A DNA stretch of 64,000 nucleotides from Cenococcum geophilum 1.58 (GCA_001692895.1 KV748214.1:434001-498000), one strand, 5' to 3'. Positions 49,566-62,375 are shown, counted from the first letter of the stretch. Program-made: numbers and translations. Notes: generated by a model from the letters alone, not told the origin.

Positions 49566-49580
49566 AATATTTTCCCGATG
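49566..49580 (-). repeat. R2 right terminal inverted repeat
   Basis: Read inward on the minus strand: CATCGGGAAAATATT. Confidence 0.88.
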
Positions 49581-49582
49581 TA

Positions 49583-50072
49583 CTAAAACCCCTTATTTTG
49601 CCCCACCTAGTTTCCTAAAGCTATTAAAACTACCCGCTTACCTATAAACCAATATTTTAATTAACTATAGTATACTAATGCTATGGTAAGGTATATAAAT
49701 ATATCCTTATTATTATAGACCGCCTAACTAAAATGCGATACCTTATTTTAGTAATAGGACTCTTAATAGAGGAGCTAGTTAATAGTTTTATTAATAATAT
49801 ATATAAGCTCTATAGTATACTAAGCACAATTATCTCTAATCGCGGTATATAATTTATTAACAACTTCTAGCAACGACTAAGTAAACGCCTTAAGATAACC
49901 TTAAGACTAAGCTTAGCCTAGCACCCAGAAATAGACAGCTAAACTAAAATTATTAACGCTGCCGTAAATAAGTACCTTTATACTTTTATTAGCTTTATAT
50001 AGGATAACTAGGTTAACTACCTACCGCTTACTAAGTTTACTATAAATAACTAAGTTAATAAAAGTATAGGCA
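49583..50072 (+). pseudogene. G2 pol: integrase catalytic core
   Basis: Continues from 47017. Visible are TKTPYFAPPSFLKLLKLP, IIDRLTKMRYLI (about 49715-49745), SNRGIQFINN (second acidic block, D to N, about 49833-49865), LRLSLAxHPEIDSQT (about 49905-49940) and DNxVNYLPLTKFTINN up to the G3 insertion. The frame carries TAG/TAA at Gln/Trp positions. Confidence 0.88.
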
Positions 50073-50077
50073 TCTCC

Positions 50078-50304
50078 TGTTACGGCACTAGCAGAACTTA
50101 GCAGAACTACGCACCGGCAAGTTACTACAGATTGCCGCATATTGCGGTCACGTGACGTGAAGATCGTATATAGCTTCGAGCGGCGCTCCCCTTCTTCTCC
50201 TTTCCTTTCTTTAGCTTTAGATTCTTATTTATAGACAATCCAATCGTATAGGCTTGCGCGACTATTTTGCCGTACTTATGTCTTAATTAACTAAGTCGCT
50301 AATA
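50078..50304 (+). repeat. 5' LTR of Gypsy G3
   Basis: 227 bp; TGTTACGGCACTAGC to GTCGCTAATA. Contains GCCGCATATTGCGGTCACGTG.. (start at about 50142). Confidence 0.95.
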
Positions 50305-50514
50305 TTATCTAAAGCTTACTCTACTCTTTCTTTCTAAGAAGGAACTTAAATATATCTACAAGAACACAGAATAGGACCTTAAGGACATTACTAGGACTAC
50401 AAGGACAGGACCTAAAAGAAAAGAACAGAACTCTAAGGAAAGGACCTATAAGATATATACAGACCAGAACCCCTAAAGAAATTACCCAGAATTACCTAAT
50501 ACCCCTACCACTAT

Positions 50515-51640
50515 ACCATAAACCACAGCAGCAGGTAAAGCAGCTGTAGGACCCTTAAATACTTTAGATAAAGAAATAATTAACGTTTTAACCCCCTAGG
50601 CGGAGCTTACAGCTGCCAATGCCGAAATTAAACAATTACGAGAGCTGCTTAAAGCCAGAGATACCCCTATATCTAATAATGAGTCATTATTAGATAACTA
50701 AAGACTTACTATAGTCCTTTGGGCCCTATCCTAGCGCCTTAGTAGATCTACTAAGGCCTATATAGCACCAAAGCAGTTAGTAAAGGTCGCGGACCCCCTA
50801 CTACTTACAGACGGAACCAACCCTATATTTAATAATTAGAAGCTTTAATTACGGGACAAGCTTAAAGTTAATGCAGACTACTTCCCTAACGCCTGAGCTA
50901 AAATAGCCTACGTCTTCGGCCGTACTGGCGGAGACGCCCAGATGCATTTACGCCCGCAATACACTAAAGACTTAATAAACCCCTTTATCTCTAAAGAAGA
51001 AATAATTAAATACTTATCTTCTATTTATAAGGACCCTTTTAAAGTATAGAACGCCCGCCTTAGCTATAAAAGCCTAAATATAAAAACAACGGAGACCTTT
51101 TCGGCCTTCTAAACCCGCTTTCTATACCTAGCCGGACAGGCCTAGATCCCCCAGGAAGACCTACTACTAGACCTCTTTAACAAGCTTACCCTAGACCTAT
51201 AGTAGGCCGTATTACTAGCTTATACTATAGTATAGACGTTAAAGGAACTTACGGACTATTGCCTAGCTATTAACTAAGGCCTTTGTTAAATTAAGGCACG
51301 TGCTAACTAGCTAAAAACTAGAAACCTTGCAAACTAGGCTATAAGTACTATAAGTACAGCCCATAGTGCCCCGGCACGATTGGCAACTCCTATAACTAAC
51401 CTAGCAGCTAGCCGCGCAGCTACCCCTACTGTGGGCCTAGTGTACACCCGGCCTATATATAGCGACCCCTATATATAGGCCCTTAGCAATTAAGGAGCTT
51501 ACTTCTCGTGCGGTTAAATAGGCTACCCTGTAAGGAACTGCCTAATAAAGGCAAGGACAAATAAGGTCCTATTAATTTAGGAGGACAGTATAGAGCCGGA
51601 AAAAGAGAAACCCTAAAGAAAAACTCCTCTTTAGGGTTAA
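50515..51640 (+). pseudogene. G3 gag with zinc knuckle
   Basis: A well-preserved frame with stops at Gln/Trp codons: coiled-coil-like TAANAEIKQLRELLKARD, then capsid sequence AKIAYVFGRTGGDAQMHL and KYLSSIYKDPF, FLYLAGQAxIP and DLLLDLFNKL. Near 51495-51540 a knuckle reads YFSCGxIGYPVRNC. The start codon is lost or upstream. Confidence 0.85.
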
Positions 51641-51659
51641 AAGGGATTAATATATTATA

Positions 51660-54600
51660 TATTAATCTAGGTCAGCTAGTTGGTAAAAGAAGCTACACTA
51701 TCCCTTATACTTTATTTCGCAATAGATATTAAGTTTTAACCTCTACTTTAGCTAACTTAGGAGTAAATGCCTTTACCTTAATTAATATAAAGTGCGCTAT
51801 AAAACTAGCTAACTTTTTAAATGCACCCTTTAAAAAACTGCCTAAACTAATCCCTATTTACGGTTATAACGGATAGATAGGGCCACCTATTATAACTATC
51901 TTGCGGATCTACCTCCGCGTTAACGGATAAAGGTAGTATAATATCCCCTTTCTTATTATAGACTTAGGAAGCCATAATATAATCTTAGAAAGAAAATAGC
52001 TAGCCTATTTAGGCTTGCAGCTTAAAGTACGGAGTAAACAGCTTATCTAGCCTAAAACTCTACCCCTAACCCCTTCCTTTATAAAAGAAATTAGCATTAT
52101 AATAGAAAACCTTATACGGCCCTAGATTAATACCATTTACTAGGCTAATGCTATACGTAGAGACTAGGCCTTTAAGAAGGACGTACAGCTTAACCCGCAA
52201 CGGATCTATATACTACGCCGCCCCCAGACTACCTATATTACGCCACCCGCACTAAAGACCTAAAAAGTCGGTAGTGACCTAGCTAAGTTCCCTATGGAGA
52301 ACCCCACGAAGCTATAAAGGAAAGCTAGGGATATTAGACGCTACATTAAACTAATAGATAGGAAGGATAACTTACGGAAAATAAAACGTAAGCTAAGGAA
52401 GACTATAAACCTTATACCGCAAACTACGGCCTAATAAACGCCAAAGAAACCTACGGACCTCCCACCAGTTAATATCTGCTGCATTAGCGCTGTAGGATTC
52501 TACTAGAACCTAGTTCAGCCTAATACCGTTGCCTTTATAACTAGCCTATACAAAATTAACTAAATAATTAAGGAAAAGGAAAGTGAGCTTAGTAGATAAA
52601 AAAGCGGGCTTATAGATAAAGAACTAGTAGAGCAAAAACTGCCTAATTAATACTAGAAATTTAAGGACATATTCTCTAAGATAGCGTCTAATATGCTTCT
52701 ACCCCACTAACTATATAACTATAAGATTAAGATCAAGTAAGATAAGGGAAGCACCCTTAGCTTTAGCCCTCTTTACCTATAGTCTATTACCAAATTATAG
52801 GCTATAAAGTAGTACCTTATTAATAACCTAAATAAGGGCTTTATTGAGCCTAGCTAAGCCCCTTTTAACTTACCTATTCTCTTTATTAAAAAGCTAAATA
52901 GAGGACTGCGCTTCTGCATTAACTACCGTAAGCTAAATAATATAACCCGCAAGGACCGCTACCCGCTGCCCTTACTTAATAAAACTCTTACCTAAATAAG
53001 TAGAGCTAAGGTTTTTATAAAGCTTAATATCCGCTAGGCCTTTTACTAAATTAGGATAGACCCTAGGTCTAAAGATTTTACTATATTTTAGATTTATTAC
53101 GGGACGTATAAATATAAGGTACTTCTTTTTAGACTAACTAATGGACTAGCTATGTACCAGCGGTATATAAACAATATACTCTTTAACTACCTTAATAACT
53201 TCTATACAGCCTATCTAAATAATATTATAATCTATTTAGAGAACAAATTAGAATATAAGGAGCACGTCTATAAAGTCCTATAACGGCTCCGCAAAGCTGG
53301 CCTCTAGGCCAATATTAAGAAGTTAGAATTTAGTATTAAGCGTATAAAGTACCTAGGTTTTATTATTAGCACAGATAGAATTAAGGCCGACCTAGAGAAA
53401 ATGACCGCAATTAACTAGTAGACGCCCCCTTGGACTATAAAGGGGGTGCAATCGTTTTTAGGTTTCTATAACTTCTACTAACGCTTTATTAAGAACTACA
53501 GCAGGATCGCCTAGCCTCTTAACCGCCTTACTAGGAAAAACCAGCCCTTTTACTTTAACGCCATATATATGCAGGCCTTTAATAAGCTTAAAAAACAGCT
53601 AGTATTAGCCCCCCTACTTGCCCACTTTAACCTAGAACGGCCCTTAATGCTAGAAACTAATGCCTTAAACGGCGCGATAGCTGGTATTTTTTCCCAGAAG
53701 CAACCGGACGGAGAATAGCACCCTATTGTATACTATTTAAAGACTATAATAGATGCTAAACTAAACTACCACATCTATAATAAAGAAATACTGGCTATTA
53801 TCTCTAGCTTTTAGCACTGGCGTATACAGCTAGAGAGGACCCCTAAACCTATTAAAGTAGTGTTAAATTATAAGGCCCTAGAATACTTTATAATAACTAA
53901 GGCCCTTACGGCCTAGTAGGCACGCTAGGCGGACGTCCTATCTTAGTTTAACTTCTTAATTATATATAAACTAGGCGCTACGAACTATACGGATACTCTT
54001 ACTAGGCGTAAATAAGACCTAGGTAACTATACGGCTNNNAAGATCTTATTANNGACCNAGACGCTACTANNACTAGAGNACCTTAACCCCNNGATATANG
54101 CAGAACTAAGTANAGACCCCTTAGGCGCCGAGATATATCCTATTAACCCTTTAGGACTTAACTTAATTAATGAATTACTATAGATAAACCGTACGGCCCC
54201 TTCTCTACAGGAGTACTATAAAAAGGTAAAGAACGTTACCAGCCCATAGTCCCTTAAAAATGGATTACTTAAGCATTAGGAACGGCTAGTAGTAGTAGAG
54301 AAACAGAACTTATAGACTTAGCTTATTGCTAAAGCATATACCTAGGTCTCTACGGCCTACCCTAGAAAGAATAAGACCTGTAGGATTATTAGCGACCGCT
54401 ACTACTGGCCCGGAATAGTTATAAATATTAACTGCTATATATAAAACTATAACAACTACCGTAGGTCTATAATCCTATAAGATAAGACCCTAGGATTATT
54501 AAAACCCCTCTTAATACCTAACCGCCCCTAGTAATATGTCTCTATAGACTTTTATAAGCTACCTCTAGACTATAATAGATATAATATAGTTATAATCCTA

Positions 54601-55740
54601 GTTAACCGCTTTAGTAAGCGCCCGTTCTTAATTCCCTATTACAAAAATATTAATACTAAAGAGGCAGCCCAACTGTATATTTACTACGTCTACTAAATTT
54701 ACGGACTACTAAATACTATTATATCTAACCGCAGGCCGTAGTTTATATTAGCCTTTTAAAATAAGTTCACCCGGATCCTAGGCATTAAGCTAAAGCTTTT
54801 TACGGTATATTACCCCCAGATAGACGGTTAAACGGAGATTATAAATTAATACTTAGACTAGAGACTCCGGCCTTTTATTAACTACTTCTAGGATAACTAG
54901 GCCGAACTATTACCCTTAATAGACTACGCCTAAGCAACCCTACCCTATAACTCTACCGGATTTGCCCCTATTTAACTAGAAATAGGTTACCTACCCCGTA
55001 TAAGCTTTAACTGGGAAAGACCAGAAGGGCCCCAGACTATACGCGAAAAACTATTTTATAAGAAAGCCTAGCAGTACGCTAAGCGCTTAAAAGAAGCCTA
55101 GAAAGTAGCCTATATAAACCTAAAAAAGGCCTAGAAATTAATAGAATAGTAGGTAAATAAGCATAGGCGCGAGCCTAACTTTACTATAGGCGATATAGTC
55201 TAGGTTATAACAAAGAACTAGAAGACAGAATAGCCTAGCCGTAAGCTAGACTATAAAATGGCAGGACTATATAAGATTCTTAATAAAGTAGGTAACTTGT
55301 ACAAGGTTAAGCTCCTAGACTTAATTAAAGTCCACCCTATCTTCTTACTGGATAAGCTACAGAAAGCTGCAAATAACCTACTATCTAGATAAAAGAATAA
55401 ACCTCCCCTGCTAATTTAAGTTAACGACGATAATAAATAGAAAATTAAAGAAATACTGGCCTATAAACTTGTAAAGGGAACGTTAAAGTATTATATTAGT
55501 TAGAAAGGATATAACCTAGACCCCACTTAGTACCCTATATAGAACTTTATAGGTAGCCCCTATAAGCTTTAGGAGTTCTATAGCCGTTACCCTAATAAAC
55601 TTAGACCGCTAAAGTACCTAAATAAGTAGATAGAATGCTAGCATAATAAAGATAATAAGCTATTAGAAGAACATAAGGATAAGAACGCTCTAGAAATTTC
55701 TTAGTTATATAAGGTGTTAAGATATCTAGAAACTTCAACC
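51660..55740 (+). pseudogene. G3 pol (protease, RT, RNase H, integrase, chromodomain)
   Basis: The protease region holds LVNALIDLGAxG-like sequence relics near 51750 and IIDLGSHNIILE near 51955. [22 protein letters not shown] (about 52910-52970), LFRLTNGLAMYQ, YLNNIIIYLENK at 53212-53245 (YLDD to YLNN), LGFIIS. RNase H at about 53640-54000 (LMLETNALNGAIAGIF, YNKEILAII). Integrase at about 54180-55180 with IISDRYYWPG, VSIDFYKLPL (Asp kept), SNRRPQFI, IDGQTEIIN (Glu kept). Chromodomain-like QxFIGSPYKL near 55545-55580. The frame ends near the shared hairpin module (LEIS then TAG at about 55693-55704). Confidence 0.92.
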
Positions 55741-55790
55741 GGCGGTTAAAGTTATTTAATTAGTTAGGTTCTCTTACTAAGACTTTTAGC
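55690..55790 (+). promoter_or_regulatory. Shared 3' hairpin module in Gypsy G3
   Basis: Palindrome at 55731-55753. About 95 bp from TAGAAATTTCTTAG onward match Copia M/P closely although the rest of the elements is unrelated. Confidence 0.82.
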
Positions 55791-55830
55791 AGCAAAGCCT
55801 AAGGGCAGGCTTTTTTAGAGGGGGGGGTAA

Positions 55831-56057
55831 TGTTACGGCACTGGCAGAACTTGGCAGAACTACGCACCGGCAAGTTGCCACAGATTGCCGCATATTGCGG
55901 TCACGTAACGCGAAGATCGTATATAGCTTCGAGCGGCGCTCCCCTTCTTCTCCTTTCCTTTCTTTAGCTTTAGATTCTCGTTTATAGACAATCCAATCGT
56001 ACAGGCTTACGCGACCATTTTGCCGTACTTATATCTCGATTGACTAAGTCGCTAACA
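55831..56057 (+). repeat. 3' LTR of Gypsy G3
   Basis: 227 bp; TGTTACGGCACTGGC to GTCGCTAACA. Differences from the 5' LTR are transitions in both directions of comparison, i.e. each copy mutated separately. Confidence 0.95.
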
Positions 56058-56062
56058 TCTCC

Positions 56063-56453
56063 CCATTTTTTATAAACTATGGCTTTAACCCTTACCTTAG
56101 AATTAAGCCTACTGGCCCCTACTTACTAATACTATTAGTATAAGCAAAGAAGGAGTTCTTCCGCGTAGACTCTATAGCCAACCGCTTTAAGCGGATATTA
56201 ATATAGCTTAAGGCCCTAGCCTAGATTTTATAGTAACGCTATAAAGATAACGCTAATACCTATAGGGATAAGAGCGCGTTATTTTATAAAGGCAATATAG
56301 TTATAGTTAGCTTAGAAAATATAAAGATAAATAAACCTAAGAAGAAATGGGATAATAAATAGGACGGCCTATACCTTATACTTATAGTATACTAAGGGGT
56401 AATTATAGTAGATCTCCCGGACTATATTTAAGTAAATAAATCCTTCTATATAT
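56063..56453 (+). pseudogene. G2 pol: integrase C-terminal part
   Basis: Resumes after G3 with PFFINYGFNPYLRIKPTGPY, then AKKEFFRVDSIANRFKRI, YRDKSALFYKGNIVIVSL and DLPDYI. It is cut at 56453 by Copia K. Confidence 0.82.
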
Positions 56454-56458
56454 CTAAG

Positions 56459-56629
56459 TGTTGGTATACTTACTTTATCAACGTGCACGAATATTACTTG
56501 TAGTGGTACGTATGCGGTATTAAAGTTAGTAGTTGGTTATTGTCTAGAAGTAAGGGGTTACTCCAAGGTTAGATTAGCTAACCTCGCTACGTAGTCTTAT
56601 AACCACGTTATATAATTAATATTCCGATA
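56459..56629 (-). repeat. 3' LTR of Copia K
   Basis: 171 bp; plus-strand ends TGTTGGTATACT and ATATTCCGATA. Confidence 0.94.
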
Positions 56630-56764
56630 CTAGAGTAACTCTAAAAAGAAGGCTAATCTACACTTTAAAGTTAAGCCTACTTCTAGACTATTCGTAGTAT
56701 ATACGCAATAGCTAGCTCTTCCATCTATAATACGCAATAGCTATAACAGCGCTAGGGCGCGGTA

Positions 56765-57010
56765 CATGCTATATTCTGCCAACTTATTAATTTTCTGCTA
56801 AATTCTATTATATTACCGAATTCTGCTAAATTCTACTATGTTACAGAGTTCTGCTAAATTCTGCCATATTACTAAATTCTGCCAAATTCTGCCATATTAC
56901 CAATTTCTACCAAATTCTGTTAAACCTAACTTCTGCCAATTACATAACTTCCTGCTATCTTCTGCCGGTTATATAAGTTTCTGCCGTCTTCTGCTAGTTA
57001 TATAACCCGC
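56765..57010. repeat. TTCTGC-rich repeats in Copia K 3' UTR
   Basis: Eight or more imperfect copies of a unit of about 25 bp with TTCTGCYAAATTCTGCCATA and TTACC. They lie between the RNase H end and the 3' LTR. Confidence 0.85.
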
Positions 57011-57039
57011 AAGCCACCTTCTATTACTTCTTACGTTCT

Positions 57040-60000
57040 ACTTAACCTACAGCCTGTATATTAACTTGGTTTATATTAATAAGTCGCTATAAGGCGATAT
57101 AAGGCTTCCCCTTAGTTATCGCGTCCGTAGGGTTAGCTTCGCCATTAATCTATTTAACCTCTATAATCTGCCGACGTTTATAAGCTTATTATAGGCACAT
57201 TACATTAATTATTAATTGCTTCTCTTATATAGCGACTTAGAATTAGTGCAAAGTATAAGCGGAAGGTTGGTCTATAGGACCTTATCTACCGTAGACTTAA
57301 TGGCAACGGCGATATTAAAGCCGTAAGCTATTCCGTAGAGTTTAGAGGCCAAAACGCTTCTAGTAACTCTCTTACACTTAATTAAGCTCCAATAGACGAT
57401 ATTAGCCTTCTTAGTTGCGTTAGCTAGTATAATAACATAGCCAATTTATGAAGATAGGTCCTTATTATTGGTAAAGAAAGCGTCTATAAATACCAGAAGT
57501 TATAAGGTGTTAACATCTAGCTTAATAAACTTTAGGCCTCTATTTGCGTTCTTAATCTACTAGCTTAATTACTTATTAAGACTCTTTATATTATCTTTAA
57601 CTGGGTTAATTACCTAGGTAGTAAAGAATAGGTTAAATAAGGCCTCTAGCTAACAGACTAAGGCAATATAAGCTCCTCTAGCGCGTTAAGCAATATACTG
57701 GTCCTTTAGCGTAAGTAAGCTACGCGTAACTCCTCTAGAGCTAGTACTATTTACTAGCGTAGTATTAACCACACTAAGGTTCTTACACTGACGCTTTTAC
57801 GTTAGTGTAATACTCCTATCTTATATTAATTAAATAAGTCCTCCGTTGAACTTAATTGGTATATTAGCGGTTAGTTACTCTCGCTCCTTAGCTATAAATT
57901 CGGCCTTATATAGTTTACTTTATTTAGCCTCTATAAAGGTATTATCTATAAGAAATAGTGTATTATTAATCTATAGGCCAATAATTCCAAAAGGCTTATT
58001 ACTGTAAAGTAAGTAAGGGTTGTATATGGACTGGTCCATTCGCAGCTAATTAACGTAGTGTAAATAGTATATCTTAAACCAGTGGTTTCTAGCTTTAGGT
58101 ACTCTATAAAGTGGCTTTATAACCTTTAAAACGGAGTCCATATTAATTCCTAATTGTTTATTTAGCTTATATAGTGGTTATACATAGAACTCGCGGTTTA
58201 GGTTCGTAGTAGACTAGATATAGGCTTATAAGATATCTTAGAGGTAAAGTTATGTCTATAGTAGCATAGCAGCGATACAGAGAATCAGCCGCTAGCTAAC
58301 TCGTTAAATTGTTAGTAACTAAGTAAGGACTAGCTCTTTCTCTAAGTCATTATAGGCCTATATAACGAGTTGTGATTTCTTAAAGGCTTTATTAGTTCCC
58401 TTATTCTTAATCTTGTTAATAAACCATAAATTAAAGAGTTTAACCCCCTTTGGTATATTATGCAGCTTAATAATCTTAAAGACGCTTTTCTCGAGTAGGC
58501 CTATAACCTCCTTTTATCGTAAAGCACTAAATTAGGTATTACTATCGTTCTGTAAGTAAATAGTGGTGTTAGCCGTATCTATAGTATTATCGTCCTATAG
58601 GTAGATAGCGATATCAGCAATATCCGCAATATCACCCGTAAAAGCGCCTATATTTATTATAGCATCCGTAACAGCTATATTTGCGACGGCTGTAAGCAAT
58701 AGGTATTTATAGGGGCGACCTCTACCTCACTTTAGCAGTGGCTATAGTTCAGCCTTAGGTAATAATTAAGGTTCGGCTAGTAAAGGTACTAGTTCATCTA
58801 ATTTAGCAGACTCTTGTGGTTTAACTAGGTCTTATAGGTCCAGTAAATAAAGTTTTATAACTATAGAGTAGAAGGTTATAGGCCCATTTAGTAGCTTTAT
58901 AGTGCAGGTCTCGCCGTTAACGGCGAGTAGTATATATAGTTCGTCCCAATAACTACTTTAGCTAGTATTACCTTTTCTCTAAACTAAGACAGGCGAACTA
59001 GGTAGGAGGCCATAAATAGCGTTAGTTTGTAGTCCATTTCGTATATTAAGAGCATTAGCGATCTGTCGTTCAGCTCGTAACTTCTAGATTTCCACTATTA
59101 CTTTCTTAATAGCCGCAGCTTGCTGTATAACTAAAGGTAATGGCGCGTCCGATTTAACTATTTAGGGGTAAGCTCTAAAGACTAGGAGTGTAGGGATTAG
59201 GCCTTCTAGGCTAGCCGTATTATTAATGGCTTTAAAGGCCATTTATAGGGCCATCTCCTTGCTAATTTTAGGGATTTTAGTCGTAATGATTTAGTAGGCT
59301 TGTCGTAGCAGACCGTAGTAGCGTTCTACTATTCTAATAGAATTGTATAATTCGACCGGAACTAACTTTATAGTTGCTCCTATAGTAGCAGCATAGTGTT
59401 TAAACTCCTTACTAACAAAGTTCTTTTTAGTGTCTGTGGTAATTAAGTCTGGTAGTCCTAAATAGCTATTAATCTAGCACATTTATAGAACGTCCTAAGT
59501 GTGCTTAGCGCTAATATCTCGTAGCTATCTACCAGCTTAAAATTAAGTTACTTCGTTAACTACGTGTAGTAGGGGGGACCCGTTAATATACATAATATTA
59601 ATAATAATATTATAATTAAAATTAACGTCGTTTTATAAGGTGAAGCGAAATCTACCTAGAAATCTACTAAACTTCTAGCAATAGTGGTAGAGTCTAGTTA
59701 GCTCTTTAATAGCAGATCTATTAGTGTTATAGCCATAGCTAGTCTTGTTAAGAAGCTTTTATAGTTTATTAACTAATAGGTAACCAAATCAACGGTATAG
59801 GCGTCGTAGTTCTATATTGGTTAAATAGCAAGGGTTCGTATTAAAAGACTTAACGAGATAGGACTGTAAGGAGAAGCTTTATAAGAGAAATGGGTGGCCA
59901 AATCATCTAACCACTGGCACCTTTTTAGTGCGAGTAATAATAACGTCCTTTAGGTTATTGTATTTAATATAGAGTTTATCTATATCTGCCAAGCAAAGTA

Positions 60001-60550
60001 GAAAGGGAGTATCTGCTTTAATAATATGGAATTATACCTTGCCTATAGGGCTGTTAACGTCTATAGTTCCAATAGACGTAAAGGCTCCGATCCCAAATTG
60101 GATAGTTACTTAGCCCTTAGTTAATATATTAAGACTTACGGACTTATCTATGGCCTATAGAGCTTAGAATTAACTATAACTAGCTATAGACTTGCGCGAA
60201 GCACCCATATTAATTATAATTCCTATAAAAACCGTTAAGGTATACCGTAATGCTATAGCTATAGCCGTACTGTAGGTAAATAGGTTGGTCTCCATATAAG
60301 GCTCCGTAGTAAACTCTATAGTAAGTATTAAAGCTATAAGCAGGTGCGTATAAGCCTTATTAGCTAGCTCTACGCTTATAGAGGTTGCTTTCTCTATAGT
60401 AAGCGTTCCAAAGGTAGTGATATAGGTAGAACTGTTGTTAGGTTCTCCGGCATCGCTTCTAGAGTCATTAGCGTTATATATATAGGCTTTAAAGTCTAAG
60501 TTATCCTCTTTATCTTTTTCGTAGGCGGCAACGTATTATTTAAAGTAGTT
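57040..60550 (-). pseudogene. Copia K pol (integrase, RT, RNase H)
   Basis: Minus-strand translation: integrase near 59.0-60.1 kb with YLGLPDLITTDTKKNFVS (about 59440-59490) and ATIGATIVSS; RT about 57.9-59.0 kb; RNase H with LLVFIDAFFTNNKDLSS (about 57440-57490) and IVYWSLIKCKRVTRSVLASK (about 57350-57400), strongly conserved in fungal Copia. Integrase precedes RT, the Copia order. Stops at Gln/Trp codons. Confidence 0.88.
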
Positions 60551-62080
60551 ATTAAAGTTGCCCTTATTACGGCCCTTAATATCAATAAAACGTCTCTTAT
60601 AGTCGTCTCTAGACCAATTACGCTCCTCCTCTATATATTTCTATAAACGGCAGTCCTCCCTCTTACAGACGTAGCACTTGGCCTTTAGTCTGCCGTTAGT
60701 TTTATAGGGGCGATTGCTGCCGTAGTAATTAGTGTTTCGGTCTCGATTCTGGTTATTTCGGTAGTAACATTAATCCGTAAAAAAGGCTTAGTAAGACGAT
60801 CTTATTAAGGCCTATAGGGGGTATTCTTTTTCCCATGCAACAATAAAGGATTATAGCTTACTAATTAATTAAGAGAGGTTTTTTAAAGGGTTAGAGACAG
60901 TAATACGGCATACTAGTACTCCCTAGTAAGCAGTAACTAGCTTATTTATAAGAATACGGTTTATATAGAAGTCTAGGTATAGTCTATAACGTTACTTTAG
61001 CAGCTTATCTATAAGTAGTTAGAAGTTCTAATAGATTAACTTATTAGGGTTCTTGTCTATAACTCCTTAAAGGGTTATACTGTTCCACTCTATAAGGTTC
61101 TTGCGGTAGTATTCTAGCCCTTTAAAGAATTATTATATATAGTTGCAGGCTTCCATAAAAGGTTTTAACTTAAGGTTGCTGTTATAGTAGTAGTCCTAAG
61201 TAAGCCCTTTTAGTATACTAGGAAATGCTACTACGTAGCCTTCTAGTAGTAAGCTAGATCTCTTATAGATATTATAGAAGATGGTTAGCTTAAAGTTAAA
61301 GCTATTATTAACTCCATTATACTTTTAGTCGTCTATATAGATCTTCGTAATTATAGCCACCTCCTTACTATATCTAGGTCCTTACTCTACACTAGGCACG
61401 GCTAGTTTAGGTGGTGTATATATATATAGCTGCTGCGGTTACTATAGCTGCTACAGTTACTACTCTCTTAGCCATAGCAGTTAGTTAATAAAAGCGTAAA
61501 TTTGGTTATAATTAAAGGATTAAGGACCGGGAGGAGTAGTGGGGGTAGTAGGGGTAGCAATTAGAGTAGCTGGCGGTGCCGTAACTGGAGTAGCTAGTAA
61601 TACAGCAGCTAGAATAGCTGGTAGAGTTAGTAGAGTAGCTAGTAGTGGTAGTAGGGCTAGAGGTATAGCAAGCTTATCTAAGGTCGAATTAAGTTAGTCT
61701 TACAGAGTTATTATAATTATTAGCTTTACCTCTATAAGGGCCGCAATAAGCTCCTTATCTATCCATTTATAAAACTTTTCTTTATTAGCGACGTCCATTA
61801 GTACCTTGCCAAGAGAGTATCTCTTATCTTACTTAACAATATATACTCCTCTCTTAACTAGGTATTAACGGATTCCCATTCTAGTATTAAATTATACTTA
61901 TTTAAAGGTCTCCGGTATAAAGTTCTTAAAGTCTTCCTAAAACACTATCTATAATGTAAAGTCTATAAGGTTAGATCGTGTGTATAAGTGCATCTTGGTC
62001 TCTATATACTCCGTTAGGTCGTTATCTATAGCCGTTTCCAAGTTAATTCCGTAGCCGTATTTAGTAATTCTTTCCTTTTA
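60551..62080 (-). pseudogene. Copia K gag with zinc knuckle
   Basis: The minus strand has a knuckle KAKCYVCKREDC near 60650-60690, followed by RDDYKRRFIDIKGRN. To the right, repeats near 61530-61680 encode an Ala/Thr/Pro-rich tract. Start not fixed; frames are broken by stops. Confidence 0.72.
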
Positions 62081-62212
62081 GTTAATTTCTATACTGTCGT
62101 GTCTTGGTATATAAGGGTAGGTGTAAGGGTAGTCGTTAGGTTTAAGGTAAGGGTGTAAAGGTATATACGTGTCCTATTAACAAATCTACAGTTCTTAGAC
62201 ACTGTAGACGAT

Positions 62213-62375
62213 TCTTAGCAAAGATACAGTCCTCTAGGCGATCTAACGCGTCAATAGTTAAGTTAATACGTGGTTTTAAGCTTTAAGGATAACGTAGCTC
62301 TCTCTAAGTAAAGATACGGTTCTCTAGGCGATCTAACGCGTTAGCAGTTAAGCTAATACGTGGTTTCGAGCTTTG
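62213..62375. repeat. 90-bp tandem duplication in Copia K leader
   Basis: Two copies of a segment with AAGATAC, CTCTAGGCGATCTAACGCG and TTAATACGTGG lie 90 bp apart (for example 62221 and 62311), between the 5' LTR and gag. Confidence 0.9.

Larger units (their letters stand above)
47020..49580. mobile_element. R2: TA-flanked TIR element made of minisatellites (2561 bp)
   Basis: The left end CATCGGCAAAATATT (47020-47034) is the inverse of the right end at 49566-49580 except for one base. TA flanks both ends (47018-47019, 49581-49582). Deleting R2 with one TA restores the G2 integrase frame as FNTKTPYFAPP, the expected sequence. A further 15-bp match, TTAACCAACTTGACA at 47095-47109, recurs inverted at 49505-49519. 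No transposase-like protein is found. The interior is five tandem-repeat types and a duplicated 230-bp unique block. It is best called a non-autonomous DNA transposon; TA targeting would suit Tc1/mariner/pogo-type or related transposases. Confidence 0.88.
50078..56057 (+). mobile_element. Complete Ty3/Gypsy retrotransposon G3 (5980 bp)
   Basis: 227-bp LTRs (50078-50304, 55831-56057), TSD TCTCC (50073-50077, 56058-56062) and a G-run polypurine tract GAGGGGGGGG just left of 55831 define it. Gag and Pol lie on the plus strand in Gypsy order with a chromodomain. G2 integrase continues in frame on both sides. Its LTR starts TGTTACGGCACTGGC, sharing the first dozen bases with G2 LTRs. Confidence 0.96.

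Noticed and set aside
47020-49580. R2 as a local expansion of satellite or a retroposon
   Set aside because: The inverted ends, TA flanks and frame restoration fit a DNA transposon; there is no poly(A) tail.
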